DNA of 64,000 nt from Streptomyces sp. G-G2 (GTDB taxonomy: Bacteria; Actinomycetota; Actinomycetes; Streptomycetales; Streptomycetaceae), in the NCBI RefSeq assembly GCF_030063135.1, contig NZ_JASISO010000003.1, forward strand, positions 186,001 to 250,000. The letters are read 5' to 3'. The notes below the pieces were generated by a model that saw only the letters and a list, made by a program, of their open reading frames with translations, searched no databases and was not told the origin of the DNA. Positions 8,713 to 17,723 of this stretch are shown here, in pieces. Both the position numbers and the translations under genes were made by a program. How positions within the stretch are numbered: the stretch's first letter is position 1; each line of letters starts with the position of its first letter.

Positions 8713-10239
8713 ATGCGACCTCGTGCGAAGAAGTACGGAAAGGTGATGGCCGCGTTCGCGGCGGGCGGCCTCCTGCTGACCGGCTGCACCGCGGGCGGCA
8801 CCGCGGGCGGCGCCGCGGGCGGCGGCGCGGGCGGCGGCGCGCGGTACGACGGCAAGAGCCGGAGCGGCCCGGTGCACGGGGCCCCCGACGGCGGGGTGCG
8901 GCGCAGCGGCCCGCCCACCGACTACCGCTCCACCTTCGCCCTGGACGTGGACACCGCGAGCTACGGCTTCGCCCGCCGCACGATCGGCTCGGGCCGACTG
9001 CCCGACCCGAATACCGTCCGCCCGGAGGAGTTCGTCAACAGCTTCCGCCAGGACTACCGCCAGCCGGGCGGCAACGGTTTCTCCGTGGCCGTCGACGGCG
9101 CCCGCACCTCGGACGACGGCTGGTCGCTGATGCGCGTCGGGCTCACCACCAAGGCCCCCGCGACGGAGGCGGCCCGCAAGCCCGCCGCCCTCACCTTCGT
9201 CGTGGACATCTCCGGCTCCATGGCCGAGCCCGGGCGCCTGGACCTGGTCCGCAGCTCCTTGGAGCTGATGACGGACCGGCTGCGCGACGACGATTCGATC
9301 GCGGTGGTCACCTTCAGCGACCAGGCCGAGACCCGGATCCCGATGACCCGGCTCGGCGGTCGGCGCGAACGCGTCCACGAGGTCATATCGGGCCTGCTGC
9401 CCACCGATTCGACCAATGTCGAGGCCGGCGTGACCCGCGGTTACGAGGTGGCGGTCAAGGGCCTGCGCGAAGACGCCACCAACCGGGTCGTGGTCCTCTC
9501 CGACGGCCTCGCCAACTCCGGCGACACCTCGGCCGACGGGATCCTGGAACGGGTCGCCACAGCCCGCGAGGACAAGGGCATCACCCTGTTCGGCGTGGGC
9601 GTCGGCAGCGACTACGGCGACACGCTGATGGAGACCCTCGCCGACCGCGGTGACGGCCACACCACCTACGTCTCCGACCTCGACCAGGCGCGCAGGGTCT
9701 TCTGCGACGACCTGCCCGCCCAGATCGACCTGCGCGCCCGCGACGCCAAGGCGCAGGTCGCCTTCGACCCGCGGACCGTGGAGAGCTTCCGGCTGATCGG
9801 CTACGAGGACCGGCGCGTCGCCGACGACGACTTCCGCGACGACGCGGTGGACGGCGGCGAGGTGGGCCCCGGGCACAGCGTCACCGCCCTGTACGCGGTC
9901 CGTACGCGCCCCGGCGCCGCCGGACACGTGGCGACGGCCACCGTGCGCTGGCTCGACCCGGCCACCCGGGCCCCGCACGAGGAATCGGCCTCCGTGGAGG
10001 CGGCCGCGCTGACCGGCCGCGTGTGGGGCGAGGCCGACGCCCGGTTCCAGCTGACCGCCGTGGCGGCGTACTTCGCCTCTGCGCTGCGCGAGCGCGGAGG
10101 CGGCTGGGAGCCGGTGCCCGGAGCGCTCCCGCTCGACCGGCTGGCCGAGCGCGCCTCCGCGGTGGCGGCCATGACGCAGGACGCGGACGTGCGCGGGCTC
10201 GCGGACACCATTCGGCAGGCGTCGCGGCTGAGGAGCTGA
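8713..10239 (+). CDS. VWA-domain lipoprotein (YfbK/DUF3520 type)
   Basis: 508 aa from ATG 8713, preceded by GAGGAG. The signal peptide ends in a lipobox, LLTGC, with Cys25. A Gly/Ala-rich linker follows, then a YfbK-type N-terminal domain (DYRSTFALDVDTASYGFARR). A von Willebrand A domain carries the MIDAS motif D165-I-S-G-S, a downstream STNVEAG and LSDGLAN. The C-terminal half (IDLRARDAKAQVAFDP to the end) matches the DUF3520 region of these proteins. It is likely anchored outside the cell and binds a divalent metal and a protein partner. The last codons run into an octamer repeat. Physiological role unknown. Confidence 0.88.
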   Translation: MRPRAKKYGKVMAAFAAGGLLLTGCTAGGTAGGAAGGGAGGGARYDGKSRSGPVHGAPDGGVRRSGPPTDYRSTFALDVDTASYGFARRTIGSGRLPDPNTVRPEEFVNSFRQDYRQPGGNGFSVAVDGARTSDDGWSLMRVGLTTKAPATEAARKPAALTFVVDISGSMAEPGRLDLVRSSLELMTDRLRDDDSIAVVTFSDQAETRIPMTRLGGRRERVHEVISGLLPTDSTNVEAGVTRGYEVAVKGLREDATNRVVVLSDGLANSGDTSADGILERVATAREDKGITLFGVGVGSDYGDTLMETLADRGDGHTTYVSDLDQARRVFCDDLPAQIDLRARDAKAQVAFDPRTVESFRLIGYEDRRVADDDFRDDAVDGGEVGPGHSVTALYAVRTRPGAAGHVATATVRWLDPATRAPHEESASVEAAALTGRVWGEADARFQLTAVAAYFASALRERGGGWEPVPGALPLDRLAERASAVAAMTQDADVRGLADTIRQASRLRS

Positions 10240-10282
10240 GGAGCTGAGGAGCTGAGGGGCTGAGGGGCTGAGGGGCTGACGG
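10227..10282 (+). repeat. Octamer tandem repeat, 7 units of GCTGAGGA/G
   Basis: Seven consecutive 8-bp units: three GCTGAGGA, three GCTGAGGG and a final GCTGACGG. The array starts in the last codons of the VWA gene and supplies its stop. Because the unit is not a multiple of three, it carries TGA in all forward frames. It probably grew by slippage. Confidence 0.9.
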
Positions 10283-10312
10283 GGGCCGGGGCAGGGAAGG
10301 GGCCCCCGGCCC
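10283..10312 (+). terminator. Hairpin terminator after the VWA gene
   Basis: Perfect 9-bp stem GGGCCGGGG/CCCCGGCCC with a 12-nt loop directly behind the octamer repeat. There is no T-tract, which is common for Streptomyces terminators. Confidence 0.6.
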
Positions 10313-10457
10313 GGTCCCCGCCGGGGGTGCCCGCACCCGCCGCGGACCGGGCCCGGGGCGTCTCCGGAGGCGAATGGCCGGAACTGACCGCCACTCGCTG
10401 TCCGGATGCCGCCCGCCATTCACCGGGACGACACCGGGGACTCCGGTAATGGAGTCA

Positions 10458-10471
10458 GTTGTCCATACAAC
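10458..10471 (+). promoter_or_regulatory. Operator-like palindrome upstream of the ABC transporter
   Basis: GTTGTCCATACAAC, imperfect only in its centre, 13 bp before the GTG start of the binding protein. It matches the perfect palindrome GTTGTATATACAAC at 17724-17737 in front of the dioxygenase. In both places the sequence continues with CTTGG toward the start codon. The core fits the GT-N-TA-N-AC type reported for HutC-subfamily GntR regulators. Likely target of the GntR protein at 15266. Confidence 0.75.
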
Positions 10472-10484
10472 TTGGAGCCCCCAC

Positions 10485-11642
10485 GTGATCACCGCTCACA
10501 CCCGGACCATCGCGCTCGCCGCCGGTCTCACCCTCTCCGCCCTCGCCCTCACGGCATGCGGCGCCGCCCCCGACAAGGTGGCCGCCACCAGCGCGAACGG
10601 CAAGGACATCGCCACCGCCGCCACGGTCACCGACCTCGGCGGCATGGACGCGCTGGTCGCCGCCGCGAAGAAGGAGGGCACGCTCAACGCCATCGCCCTC
10701 CCGCGCGACTGGGCCAACTACGGCTCCCTGATCGACGGCTTCACCCAGAAGTACGGGATCCAGGTCAAGGTCGAGAACCCGGACGGTTCCAGCCAGGACG
10801 AGATCAACGCGGTGAAGTCCCGCAAGGGCCAGGACCGCGCCCCGGACGTCCTCGACCTGGGCGCCGCCTTCGCCCAGTCCGCCGCCGCGGAGGGCATCCT
10901 CGCGCCCTACAAGGTCGCCGCCTTCGACAAGATCCCCGAGACCCAGCGCGACCCGCGGGCGCGCTGGGCCAACGACTACGGCGGCTACGTCTCCATCGGC
11001 TGCGACGCCAAGCGCGTCAAGGTCTGCCCCGAGACCTTCGCGGACCTCCTCAAGCCCGAGTACAAGGGCCAGGTCGCCCTCAACGGCAACCCCACCAAGT
11101 CCGGTTCCGCCTTCGCGGGGGTCTACGCGGCATCCCTCGCCAGCGGCGGTTCGTTCGACGACATCCAGCCCGGCCTCGACTTCTTCGGCAAGCTCAAGAA
11201 GAGCGGCAACTACAATCCCGTCGAGTCCACCCCGGCCACCGTCGAGAAGGGCGAGACGCCCATCAGCATCGACTGGGACTACCTGAACGCCGGGTACGCC
11301 GAGCAGTTCAAGCCCAAGGGCATCGACTGGAAGGTCGCCGTCCCCGCCGACGGCACGTTCGCCCAGTACTACTCCCAGGCCATCAACAAGGACGCCCCGC
11401 ACCCCGCGGCCGCCCGCCTGTGGCAGGAGTACCTCTACAGCGTCGAGGGCCAGAACCTGTGGCTCAAGGGACACGCCCGGCCCGTCCTGATGCCCGCCAT
11501 GCAGGCCGACGGCACCCTCGACAAGGCCGCGGCCGCCGCCCTGCCCGCGGTCACCGGCACCCCGAAGTTCCCGACCCAGGAACAGACCGCCAAGGCCAAG
11601 GAAACCCTGGCCGGCGGCTGGGCCAAGGCGATCTCCGGCTGA
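10485..11642 (+). CDS. ABC transporter substrate-binding lipoprotein (2-aminoethylphosphonate/iron-type family)
   Basis: 385 aa from GTG 10485, with GGAG about 9 nt upstream. An upstream ATG would put the operator inside the gene, so the GTG is preferred. The signal peptide ends in a lipobox, LTACG. The mature part resembles extracellular binding proteins of the SBP_bac_6/8 type (LVAAAKKEGTLNAIALPRDW; INAVKSRKGQDRAPDVLDLG). Two permeases, an ATPase and phosphonate-type oxygenases share the locus, so an aminophosphonate or quaternary-amine phosphonate is the likely ligand (inference). Confidence 0.85.
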   Translation: MITAHTRTIALAAGLTLSALALTACGAAPDKVAATSANGKDIATAATVTDLGGMDALVAAAKKEGTLNAIALPRDWANYGSLIDGFTQKYGIQVKVENPDGSSQDEINAVKSRKGQDRAPDVLDLGAAFAQSAAAEGILAPYKVAAFDKIPETQRDPRARWANDYGGYVSIGCDAKRVKVCPETFADLLKPEYKGQVALNGNPTKSGSAFAGVYAASLASGGSFDDIQPGLDFFGKLKKSGNYNPVESTPATVEKGETPISIDWDYLNAGYAEQFKPKGIDWKVAVPADGTFAQYYSQAINKDAPHPAAARLWQEYLYSVEGQNLWLKGHARPVLMPAMQADGTLDKAAAAALPAVTGTPKFPTQEQTAKAKETLAGGWAKAISG

Positions 11643-11649
11643 CGCGCCG

Positions 11650-12645
11650 ATGACCCCCCACGCACAGACCGCCCCCGCGCCCGGCTCGGTGCCCGGCGCG
11701 GCGGCGGCCCCCGCCCCGGCCCCCGCGCGGGCCCTGCCCGCGTCCCGCTCCGCGGCCGGGTCGGCTCCCGCTCCCGGCCCCGCGCGCCGGACCGGGTGGG
11801 CCCGCCGCCGCCCGGGCGCCTGGCTCGCCGCCCTCCCGCTGCTGCTCCTGGTCGCCGTCGCCTTCGGGCTCCCGTCCCTGGCCATGGCCTTCGGCGCCTT
11901 CACCGTCGAGGACCCGGTCGCCGGTACCTCCTCGTACGGCGCGGACAACCTCGCCCGCTCGGTCGACGGCGCCTACCGCACCGCCCTCCTCGGCAGCGTG
12001 AAACTGTCCGCGCTCACGGCCGCCGCGGGCGCCCTGCTCGGGCTGCTCGTCGCCCAGGCCGTCGTCAGCTCCCGCAGCCGCGCGCTGCGCGAAGCCGTAC
12101 TGACCGCCTCCGGGGTGCTCGCCAACTTCGGCGGCGTCCCGCTGGCCTTCGCCTTCGTCGCCACCCTCGGCAACGCGGGCGTCCTCACCACCGGCCTCGG
12201 CCTCGACGCCCACGGCTGGTCCCTGTACGGCTTCTGGGGCCTGTCCCTGACCTACCTCTACTTCCTGGTCCCCCTCATGGTGCTCACCGTGGCCCCCGCC
12301 CTGGACGGGCTGCGCCCCCAGTGGCGCGAGGCCGCCCAGGACTGCGGCGCCTCCACCTGGCGCTACTGGCGGCACATCGGGATCCCCGTACTGCTGCCCA
12401 CCCTGCTCGCCGGGTTCGTCCTGCTCTTCGGCAGCGCCTTCGCCGCCTACGCCACCGCCGCCGCGATGGTCGGCAGCTCCGTCCCCCTGGTCACCATGCA
12501 GATCGCCGACGCCCTCTCCGGGAACGTACTGATCGGCCAGGAGAACGTGGCGCTCGCGCTCAGCCTGGACATGGTGCTGGTCGCCGCCCTGGTGATGGCC
12601 GTCCACCTGCCCCTCCAGCGAAGGAGCACCCGATGGCTCGCCTGA
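11650..12645 (+). CDS. ABC transporter permease 1
   Basis: 331 aa, ATG 8 bp after the binding-protein stop. A 55-residue Ala/Pro-rich cytosolic leader precedes about six membrane segments. The inner-membrane component signature is recognisable as EAAQDCGASTWRYWRHIGIP near residue 230. It forms the channel with permease 2, whose start overlaps its end by 13 bp. Confidence 0.9.
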   Translation: MTPHAQTAPAPGSVPGAAAAPAPAPARALPASRSAAGSAPAPGPARRTGWARRRPGAWLAALPLLLLVAVAFGLPSLAMAFGAFTVEDPVAGTSSYGADNLARSVDGAYRTALLGSVKLSALTAAAGALLGLLVAQAVVSSRSRALREAVLTASGVLANFGGVPLAFAFVATLGNAGVLTTGLGLDAHGWSLYGFWGLSLTYLYFLVPLMVLTVAPALDGLRPQWREAAQDCGASTWRYWRHIGIPVLLPTLLAGFVLLFGSAFAAYATAAAMVGSSVPLVTMQIADALSGNVLIGQENVALALSLDMVLVAALVMAVHLPLQRRSTRWLA

Positions 12646-13484
12646 TCCCGGCGGGCGCCCGCCCCGGCCGCTCGATCGTCCTGCTGCTGGCCGCGACGTA
12701 CTTCCTCGTCCCGCTGCTGGCCTCCGCCGTCTTCACCCTCGACATCCCGGGCCACGGCTGGACCCTCTCCGCCTACACGAAGATCGTGCACGCCGAGGGC
12801 TTCCTCGCCAGCCTGACCCTCTCCATCGGCCTGGCCGCCGCGACCGTGGCCCTGGTGCTGCTGGTCACGGTCCCGGCCGCCGTCGCCGTACGGCTCGGCG
12901 CGCCCCGGCTGCGCTCGGTGCTGGAGGTCGTGTGCACGCTGCCCCTGGTGGTGCCGCCGGTCGCGCTGACCGCCGGGATCACCACGGTGCTGCGCTGGGG
13001 CCCCGAGCAACTCGCCGCGACCCCGCTCTACCAGACCTTCGTGGCCGTCCAGAACCCCGCCTTCCCCCTGATCCTGGTCCTCGCCTACGCGGTGATGGCC
13101 CTGCCGTTCGTCTACCGGGCCCTCGACGCCGGGCTGCGCGCGGTCGACGTACGAACCCTGGTCGAAGCCGCCCGGGACCTCGGCGCGTCCTGGCCCCGGG
13201 CCCTGGTCCTGGCCGTACTGCCCAATCTGCGCGGCGCCCTGCTCAACGCCTCCTTCCTGGCGCTGGCCCTGGTCCTGGGAGAGTTCACCGTCGCCCAGCT
13301 GCTGGGCTTCGAACCGTTCACCGTATGGGTCGTGCGGGCCTCCGGCTCCGACGCCCGGCTGTCCGTCGCCGTCTCCCTGCTGAGCCTGCTCCTCACCTGG
13401 GCCCTGCTGCTCGCCCTGACGGTGGCGGGACGCAAGCGCCACCACCGCACCCCCCGCACGAAGGCCGTAGGAGTCACCCCCTGA
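12633..13484 (+). CDS. ABC transporter permease 2
   Basis: 283 aa from ATG 12633, with AAGGAG just upstream. About six membrane segments; the permease loop EAARDLGASWPRALVLAVLP is near residue 175. Its stop overlaps the ATPase start by one base. Together with permease 1 it makes a heterodimeric channel of the spermidine/phosphonate/iron importer type. Confidence 0.92.
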   Translation: MARLIPAGARPGRSIVLLLAATYFLVPLLASAVFTLDIPGHGWTLSAYTKIVHAEGFLASLTLSIGLAAATVALVLLVTVPAAVAVRLGAPRLRSVLEVVCTLPLVVPPVALTAGITTVLRWGPEQLAATPLYQTFVAVQNPAFPLILVLAYAVMALPFVYRALDAGLRAVDVRTLVEAARDLGASWPRALVLAVLPNLRGALLNASFLALALVLGEFTVAQLLGFEPFTVWVVRASGSDARLSVAVSLLSLLLTWALLLALTVAGRKRHHRTPRTKAVGVTP

Positions 13485-14605
13485 TGAACGCGATCAACGC
13501 GAGCGACACGTCGGCCGGCACGGTCGCCACAGCCGGCCACCGTGCCGGAGCCTCCCTGGAACTGCGCGGCCTGCGCCGCGAGTTCGGCACCGCCGTGGCC
13601 CTCGACGGCCTCGACCTGGACGTCGCCCCGGGCGAACTCCTCGCCCTGCTCGGCCCGTCCGGCTGCGGCAAGACCACTGCCCTGCGCGTCCTCGCCGGAT
13701 TCGAACGGCCCGACGCCGGACAGGTCCTGCTCGACGGCAAGGACATCGTCCCCGTCCCGGCCAACCGCCGCGACACCGCCATGGTCTTCCAGTCGTACAG
13801 CCTCTTCCCGCACCTGAACGCCCGCGACAACGTCGGCTTCGGGCTGCGCATGCGCGGAACCGGCGTCGCCGAACGGCGCGCCCGCGCCGCGGAACTCCTC
13901 GAACTGGTCGGCCTGCCCGGCCACGGCGACCGCTACCCCCACCAGCTCTCCGGCGGCCAGCAGCAGCGCGTCGCCCTCGCCCGCGCGCTCGCCCTGCGGC
14001 CCCGGCTGCTGCTCCTCGACGAACCGCTGTCCGCCCTCGACGCCCAGGTCCGCGTGACCCTCCGGGAGGAGATCCGGCGGCTCCAACTGGAGCTGGGGAT
14101 CACCACCGTGTTCGTCACCCACGACCAGGAAGAGGCGCTCTCGATGGCCGACCGCGTCGCCGTGATGCGCGGGGGGCGCCTCGAACAGTGCGCCACCCCC
14201 ACCGAGCTGTACGCCCGCCCCGCCACCGCCTTCGTCGCCGGGTTCATCGGCGCGATGAACCGGATCCCCGGGCAGGCCGCCGCCGACGGCACCGTGGAGG
14301 TGCTGGGCGTCCGGCTCCCCGTCGACGGCCCGGCGCCCGCACCCGGCCCGGTCGAGGCGCTGCTGCGCCCCGAGAGCCTGGAGGTCACCGCCCAGGGCGA
14401 CGGCCCCGGCAGGGTCCTCGGCAGCGCCTTCCACGGCCCGACCGTCCGGGTCCGGATCGCCCTGACCGACGCCCGAGGCGAGGTCACCGACGTCAAGGCG
14501 GACGTCCCCACGCACGCGGCGGGCGCCCTGGTGCCGGGCGCGCGGGTCGCCGTACGCCCCCAGCCGCGCCCCGTGCTGCTCGCCGTGCCGGACGGCTCCG
14601 CATGA
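13484..14605 (+). CDS. ABC transporter ATP-binding protein
   Basis: 373 aa. Walker A GPSGCGKTT near residue 55, Q-loop FQSYSLFPH, signature LSGGQQQRVALARAL, Walker B LLLLDEPLSALD, and H-loop FVTHDQEEA are all intact. The C-terminal 110 residues resemble the TOBE/MOP regulatory domain of PotA-like ATPases. It couples ATP hydrolysis to the two permeases. Start ATG 13484 shares a base with the previous stop. Confidence 0.95.
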   Translation: MNAINASDTSAGTVATAGHRAGASLELRGLRREFGTAVALDGLDLDVAPGELLALLGPSGCGKTTALRVLAGFERPDAGQVLLDGKDIVPVPANRRDTAMVFQSYSLFPHLNARDNVGFGLRMRGTGVAERRARAAELLELVGLPGHGDRYPHQLSGGQQQRVALARALALRPRLLLLDEPLSALDAQVRVTLREEIRRLQLELGITTVFVTHDQEEALSMADRVAVMRGGRLEQCATPTELYARPATAFVAGFIGAMNRIPGQAAADGTVEVLGVRLPVDGPAPAPGPVEALLRPESLEVTAQGDGPGRVLGSAFHGPTVRVRIALTDARGEVTDVKADVPTHAAGALVPGARVAVRPQPRPVLLAVPDGSA

Positions 14606-15243
14606 GCCTGCAAGCGGTCCTCTTCGACATGGACGGCACCCTCGTCGACACCGAGGGCGTATGGCTGGACGTGGTCGAGGCCGCCGCCGTACGCCGGGGA
14701 CGCGCCCTGGACCCCGTACGCCGGACCGCGGTGACCGGGCGCTCCGTCGAGGACACCGCCGCGCTGCTGGCCCGGTACCTGGACGCCGTCGAACCGGAAC
14801 TCGCCGCCGAACTGGGCGCCGGGTTCGCCGGGCGGCTCGCGGCCGGGGCCGATCCGCGCCCCGGCGCGCTGCGGCTGCTGGCCGCGCTGCGCGCCGAGTC
14901 CGTACCGACCGCGCTGGTGTCCGCCTCGCCGCGGGCCGTGGTCGAGCGAGTGGCGGGGACCCTGGACGGGCACCGGTTCGACGCGCTGTTCGGCGCGGAG
15001 GACACCGTACGGACCAAGCCCGCCCCCGATCCGTACCTGGCCGCCGCGCACGCGCTCGGCGCGGTACCGGAGCGCTGCGTCGCCGTCGAGGACAGCGCCA
15101 CCGGCGTGGCCTCCGCGCTCGCCGCGGGCTGCCGGGTGCTCGGCGTGCCCTCGACCGAACCGCTGCTGCCCGCACCGGGGTTGACCCTCCTCGGATCGCT
15201 CGCCGACGCCGATCCCGCCCTGCTGCGAGCGCTGTGCGCGTGA
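14602..15243 (+). CDS. HAD-superfamily hydrolase
   Basis: 213 aa; ATG overlaps the ATPase stop by 4 bp. Motif I DMDGTLVDT near residue 10, motif II SAS near 108, Lys in RTKPAPDPY and motif IV VEDSATG near 167 give a complete HAD phosphatase with a helical cap like beta-phosphoglucomutase or phosphonatase relatives. It lacks obvious hallmarks of phosphonoacetaldehyde hydrolase, so a phosphatase or side-product role is safer. Co-transcribed with the transporter. Confidence 0.88.
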   Translation: MSLQAVLFDMDGTLVDTEGVWLDVVEAAAVRRGRALDPVRRTAVTGRSVEDTAALLARYLDAVEPELAAELGAGFAGRLAAGADPRPGALRLLAALRAESVPTALVSASPRAVVERVAGTLDGHRFDALFGAEDTVRTKPAPDPYLAAAHALGAVPERCVAVEDSATGVASALAAGCRVLGVPSTEPLLPAPGLTLLGSLADADPALLRALCA

Positions 15244-15265
15244 ACGGGCATGGCAAGCTGGGGCC

Positions 15266-16018
15266 GTGAACGAGGCACCCGGCAGGACCCCGCTGTACCG
15301 AAGCGTCGCCGCCGACCTGCGGACCGCCATCACGGCGGGCGAGTACGGCTCCGGGGCCAGGCTGCCCGCGGAGGACGAACTCGCCCGCCGTCACGGCGTG
15401 TCCAGGGGTACGGTCCGCCAGGCGCTCGCCGCGCTGCGCGCCGACGGCCTGATCACCTCCCGCCGGGGCACCCGCCGGGTGGTCCTGGCCGCCCCGGGCC
15501 GCGAGGGCTCCGCCGAACTGCGCAGCTTCACCCGGTGGGCACGCTCGCTGGGCCAGAAGCCGGGCGGACGGACGGTGGCGGTGGAGCGGGTCGCGGCCGA
15601 CGCCGAAGAGGCCGAACACCTGCGGACCGCCCCCGGGGCCGCGGTCTACCGGGTGCGGCGGCTGCGGACGCTGTCCGGGGCCCCGGTGATGGTGGAACGT
15701 ACGACGTACCCGGAGGCGGTCGGCGCGCTGGTCGCGGCCATGCCGCCGGACACCGTCTCGTACTCCGACGAACTCGCCCTGCACGGCGTGCTGTTCATGG
15801 ACGCCCACCACACCATCGACCTCGTGCCCGCGGACGCGCACGACGCGCTGCTGCTGGGCTGCCGGGCCGGGGAGGCGCTGCTGCGGGAGCGGCGGCGCTC
15901 CACCGACCCGGCGGGGGCGCCGGTGGAGTGGTCGCAGGACCGGTACCTGCCGGGGACGGTGTCCTTCACGGTGCACACGACGGCGGCCAGCGCGCTGGGC
16001 CGCCGTCTCGGTCCCTGA
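15266..16018 (+). CDS. GntR-family regulator, HutC/UTRA subfamily
   Basis: 250 aa from GTG 15266. The N-terminal winged helix is typical (LYRSVAADLRTAITAGEY; LPAEDELARRHGVSRGTVRQ; DGLITSRRGTRR). The C-terminal UTRA ligand-binding domain follows (VYRVRRLRTLSGAPVMVERT; RERRRSTDPAGAPVEWSQDRYLP). PhnF-type phosphonate regulators belong to this subfamily. It sits 22 bp after the HAD gene and is convergent with the HD-oxygenase gene. It probably represses both operons through the palindromes at 10458 and 17724. Confidence 0.92.
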   Translation: MNEAPGRTPLYRSVAADLRTAITAGEYGSGARLPAEDELARRHGVSRGTVRQALAALRADGLITSRRGTRRVVLAAPGREGSAELRSFTRWARSLGQKPGGRTVAVERVAADAEEAEHLRTAPGAAVYRVRRLRTLSGAPVMVERTTYPEAVGALVAAMPPDTVSYSDELALHGVLFMDAHHTIDLVPADAHDALLLGCRAGEALLRERRRSTDPAGAPVEWSQDRYLPGTVSFTVHTTAASALGRRLGP

Positions 16019-16030
16019 CCGGCCGACGCG

Positions 16031-16591
16031 TCAGGGCGTCCGGCGTTCCAGCAGCAGGGATGCCAGCAGCGGCCGGAAGTGGTCGAAGTCCGGGGTCGCC
16101 AGGCCGGGATCCTTGGCCTGCTCGGCCCAGCGCCGGACGGCGACGGCGTCGGCCGCGCCGGGCAACTCAGCGAAGGCGCGGGCCTGTTCGACCATCATCG
16201 GGCCGCCCTGGACCCGCAGGGTGTGCACCGAGGCCTCGGAGAGCGGGGCGAAGTAGCCCGGCTCGACGGCGCACAGGTAGCGCTTGGCCGCCACGTGCGG
16301 CCGGACCGGTTCGGCGACCTCCGGCCCGAACCACCGGGCCAGCCGGTCGGCGCCCGTGTGGCTGTGCCGGTTGTCCTGGTGCCCCTCCATCAGATCGCGT
16401 CCGGTGACGGTCCCGTGGAAGTGCCCGATGTCGTGCAGCAGGGCCGCCGCGACCAGCGGCGCGGGCGCCCCGGCGGCCTCGGCCAGCGCGCCCGCCTGGA
16501 GCATGTGCCCGGCCTGGGTGACGGCCTCGCCGAGGTACTCGGCGCCGCCCTCGCCCGCGAAGAGCGCGGCCAGTTCGTCGACGGGGTTCAC
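16031..16591 (-). CDS. HD-domain oxygenase of the PhnZ/TmpB type (probable C-P bond cleavage)
   Basis: 186 aa from GTG 16589-16591, overlapping the upstream gene by 4 bp. The N-terminus reads EYLGEAVTQAGHMLQ, with Tyr19 and Glu22 in the Y-x-x-E spacing that covers the active site of PhnZ, and His29 as a metal ligand. The HD motif is LLHDIGHFHG (His53-Asp54), with later metal/substrate residues in RHSHTGAD and PHVAAKRYL. These features mark mixed-valent di-iron HD oxygenases, not ordinary HD phosphohydrolases. Expected reaction: oxidative cleavage of a 1-hydroxy-aminoalkylphosphonate to an amino acid or betaine plus phosphate. The exact substrate cannot be read from sequence. Confidence 0.85.
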   Translation of the reverse strand: MNPVDELAALFAGEGGAEYLGEAVTQAGHMLQAGALAEAAGAPAPLVAAALLHDIGHFHGTVTGRDLMEGHQDNRHSHTGADRLARWFGPEVAEPVRPHVAAKRYLCAVEPGYFAPLSEASVHTLRVQGGPMMVEQARAFAELPGAADAVAVRRWAEQAKDPGLATPDFDHFRPLLASLLLERRTP

Positions 16592-17694
16592 CGGGCACCT
16601 CCGGAGCGGCGCAGCACGGCGAGGGTGGAGGCGAGGCCGTCGAGGTCGGCGTAGGTCCCCTGGAGGTGACGCGCACCGGATTCGGCGAAGGCCGTACGGG
16701 CGTGCAGCAGACGGGTGTTGTCGAAGACGAGGCAGTCGCCGGGGGCCAGCCGGAACTCCAGCTGCAGCTCGGGGCGCAGCGGGACCGCGCCGAAGCTCCG
16801 GTAGGCGCGGTAGAACGCTTCCAGCACCTCGGCCGGGTGGTGCAGGGTCGCGGTCGAGCGGTTGTTGAAGCGGACCTCGCGGATGCGGCCGAGGCCGTCG
16901 GCTCCGATCAGCGGCCGGTGGGCCCGCAGTTCGGTGCGCGCGTCGGCGAAGGCGAACTCGACGGGGAACCGGGTCAGGACCCGGAAGGCCTCCGGGTCCT
17001 CGGACCGCAGCAGCGCGGCGCCGTGGAACCCGTCGACGAGCCCGGAGTCCCCGCCCCGCGCCTCGTTGGCGAGGCAGTGCAGCAGCTGGAGCGTGGGCAC
17101 CGGATCGCGGTAGGGGTTGTCGGTGTGCGGGGTGATCCGGGCTCCGGTGAAGGCCAGGTTGTTGGGGTCGGCCTCGACCCGGACCTCGAACAGCTCGCCG
17201 TAGTTCGTCTCCCTGACGAAGCCGAACGTCCGCGCCACGGCCAGGACCTGCCGGTCCCGGCACGGCACCTCGCGCAGCAGTACGAAGCCGAGCCGCTGGA
17301 CGCTCTCCAGCGCCCCGGCCCGTACCTCGTCCGTGGAGCCGTACGCCGCCCAGCGGGCCTCGGGCAGCCGCCCGAGCAGGTCGGCGGCGGACCACAGTTC
17401 CTTGTCGGCCTCGGTCCGCCCGTCGCCGGGGTGGCCGGCCCCGGAGGCGGGGGAGTGCGCGTCGAGCCAGGCCAGGGGGTAGCACGAACGGTGTCCGTCC
17501 GGCGCCCAGACGATCTCGCGGGCGGCCTCGCCCCGGGAGGTGCGGGCCTCGTGCGCGGAGCCGATGGCCAGGTCGGCGGGCAGGTCGGTGATCTGGAAGA
17601 GCTTCTGGCCGTTGCGCGGATCACGGCACTCGGTACAGGGGCAGTTGTCGCGCAGCCACAGCGCGGGAGGGTGGGGGATCGTCGTTGCCGTCAT
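16588..17694 (-). CDS. Fe(II)/2-oxoglutarate dioxygenase, gamma-butyrobetaine-hydroxylase-like (PhnY/TmpA type)
   Basis: 368 aa from ATG 17692-17694. The N-terminal zinc module has Cys18, Cys20, Cys23 and His68, as in gamma-butyrobetaine hydroxylase. The TauD-like domain has the facial triad His190-x-Asp192 (TPHTDNPYRDPVP) and distal His331 (LLHARTAF). In the described TmpA/TmpB pair an enzyme annotated as butyrobetaine hydroxylase hydroxylates C1 of a trimethylaminoethylphosphonate before an HD oxygenase cuts the C-P bond. The 4-bp overlap with the TmpB-like gene supports that assignment over carnitine synthesis. Confidence 0.85.
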   Translation of the reverse strand: MTATTIPHPPALWLRDNCPCTECRDPRNGQKLFQITDLPADLAIGSAHEARTSRGEAAREIVWAPDGHRSCYPLAWLDAHSPASGAGHPGDGRTEADKELWSAADLLGRLPEARWAAYGSTDEVRAGALESVQRLGFVLLREVPCRDRQVLAVARTFGFVRETNYGELFEVRVEADPNNLAFTGARITPHTDNPYRDPVPTLQLLHCLANEARGGDSGLVDGFHGAALLRSEDPEAFRVLTRFPVEFAFADARTELRAHRPLIGADGLGRIREVRFNNRSTATLHHPAEVLEAFYRAYRSFGAVPLRPELQLEFRLAPGDCLVFDNTRLLHARTAFAESGARHLQGTYADLDGLASTLAVLRRSGGAR

Positions 17695-17723
17695 CGCGGC
17701 TCCCGTCGTCGCGTTCTCCCCAA

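Noticed and set aside
14602..15243. Phosphonoacetaldehyde hydrolase (PhnX)
   Set aside because: HAD motifs are those of a general phosphatase/mutase; no PhnX-specific cap Lys could be identified, and no AEP transaminase is present.
13112..15976. Long minus-strand frame opposite the ABC ATPase, HAD and GntR genes
   Set aside because: Low-complexity Arg/Gly/Pro translation, antisense to well-supported genes.
16588..17694. Carnitine biosynthesis gamma-butyrobetaine hydroxylase
   Set aside because: Architecture fits, but the overlap with a PhnZ/TmpB-like HD oxygenase and an adjacent phosphonate-type importer favour phosphonate hydroxylation.
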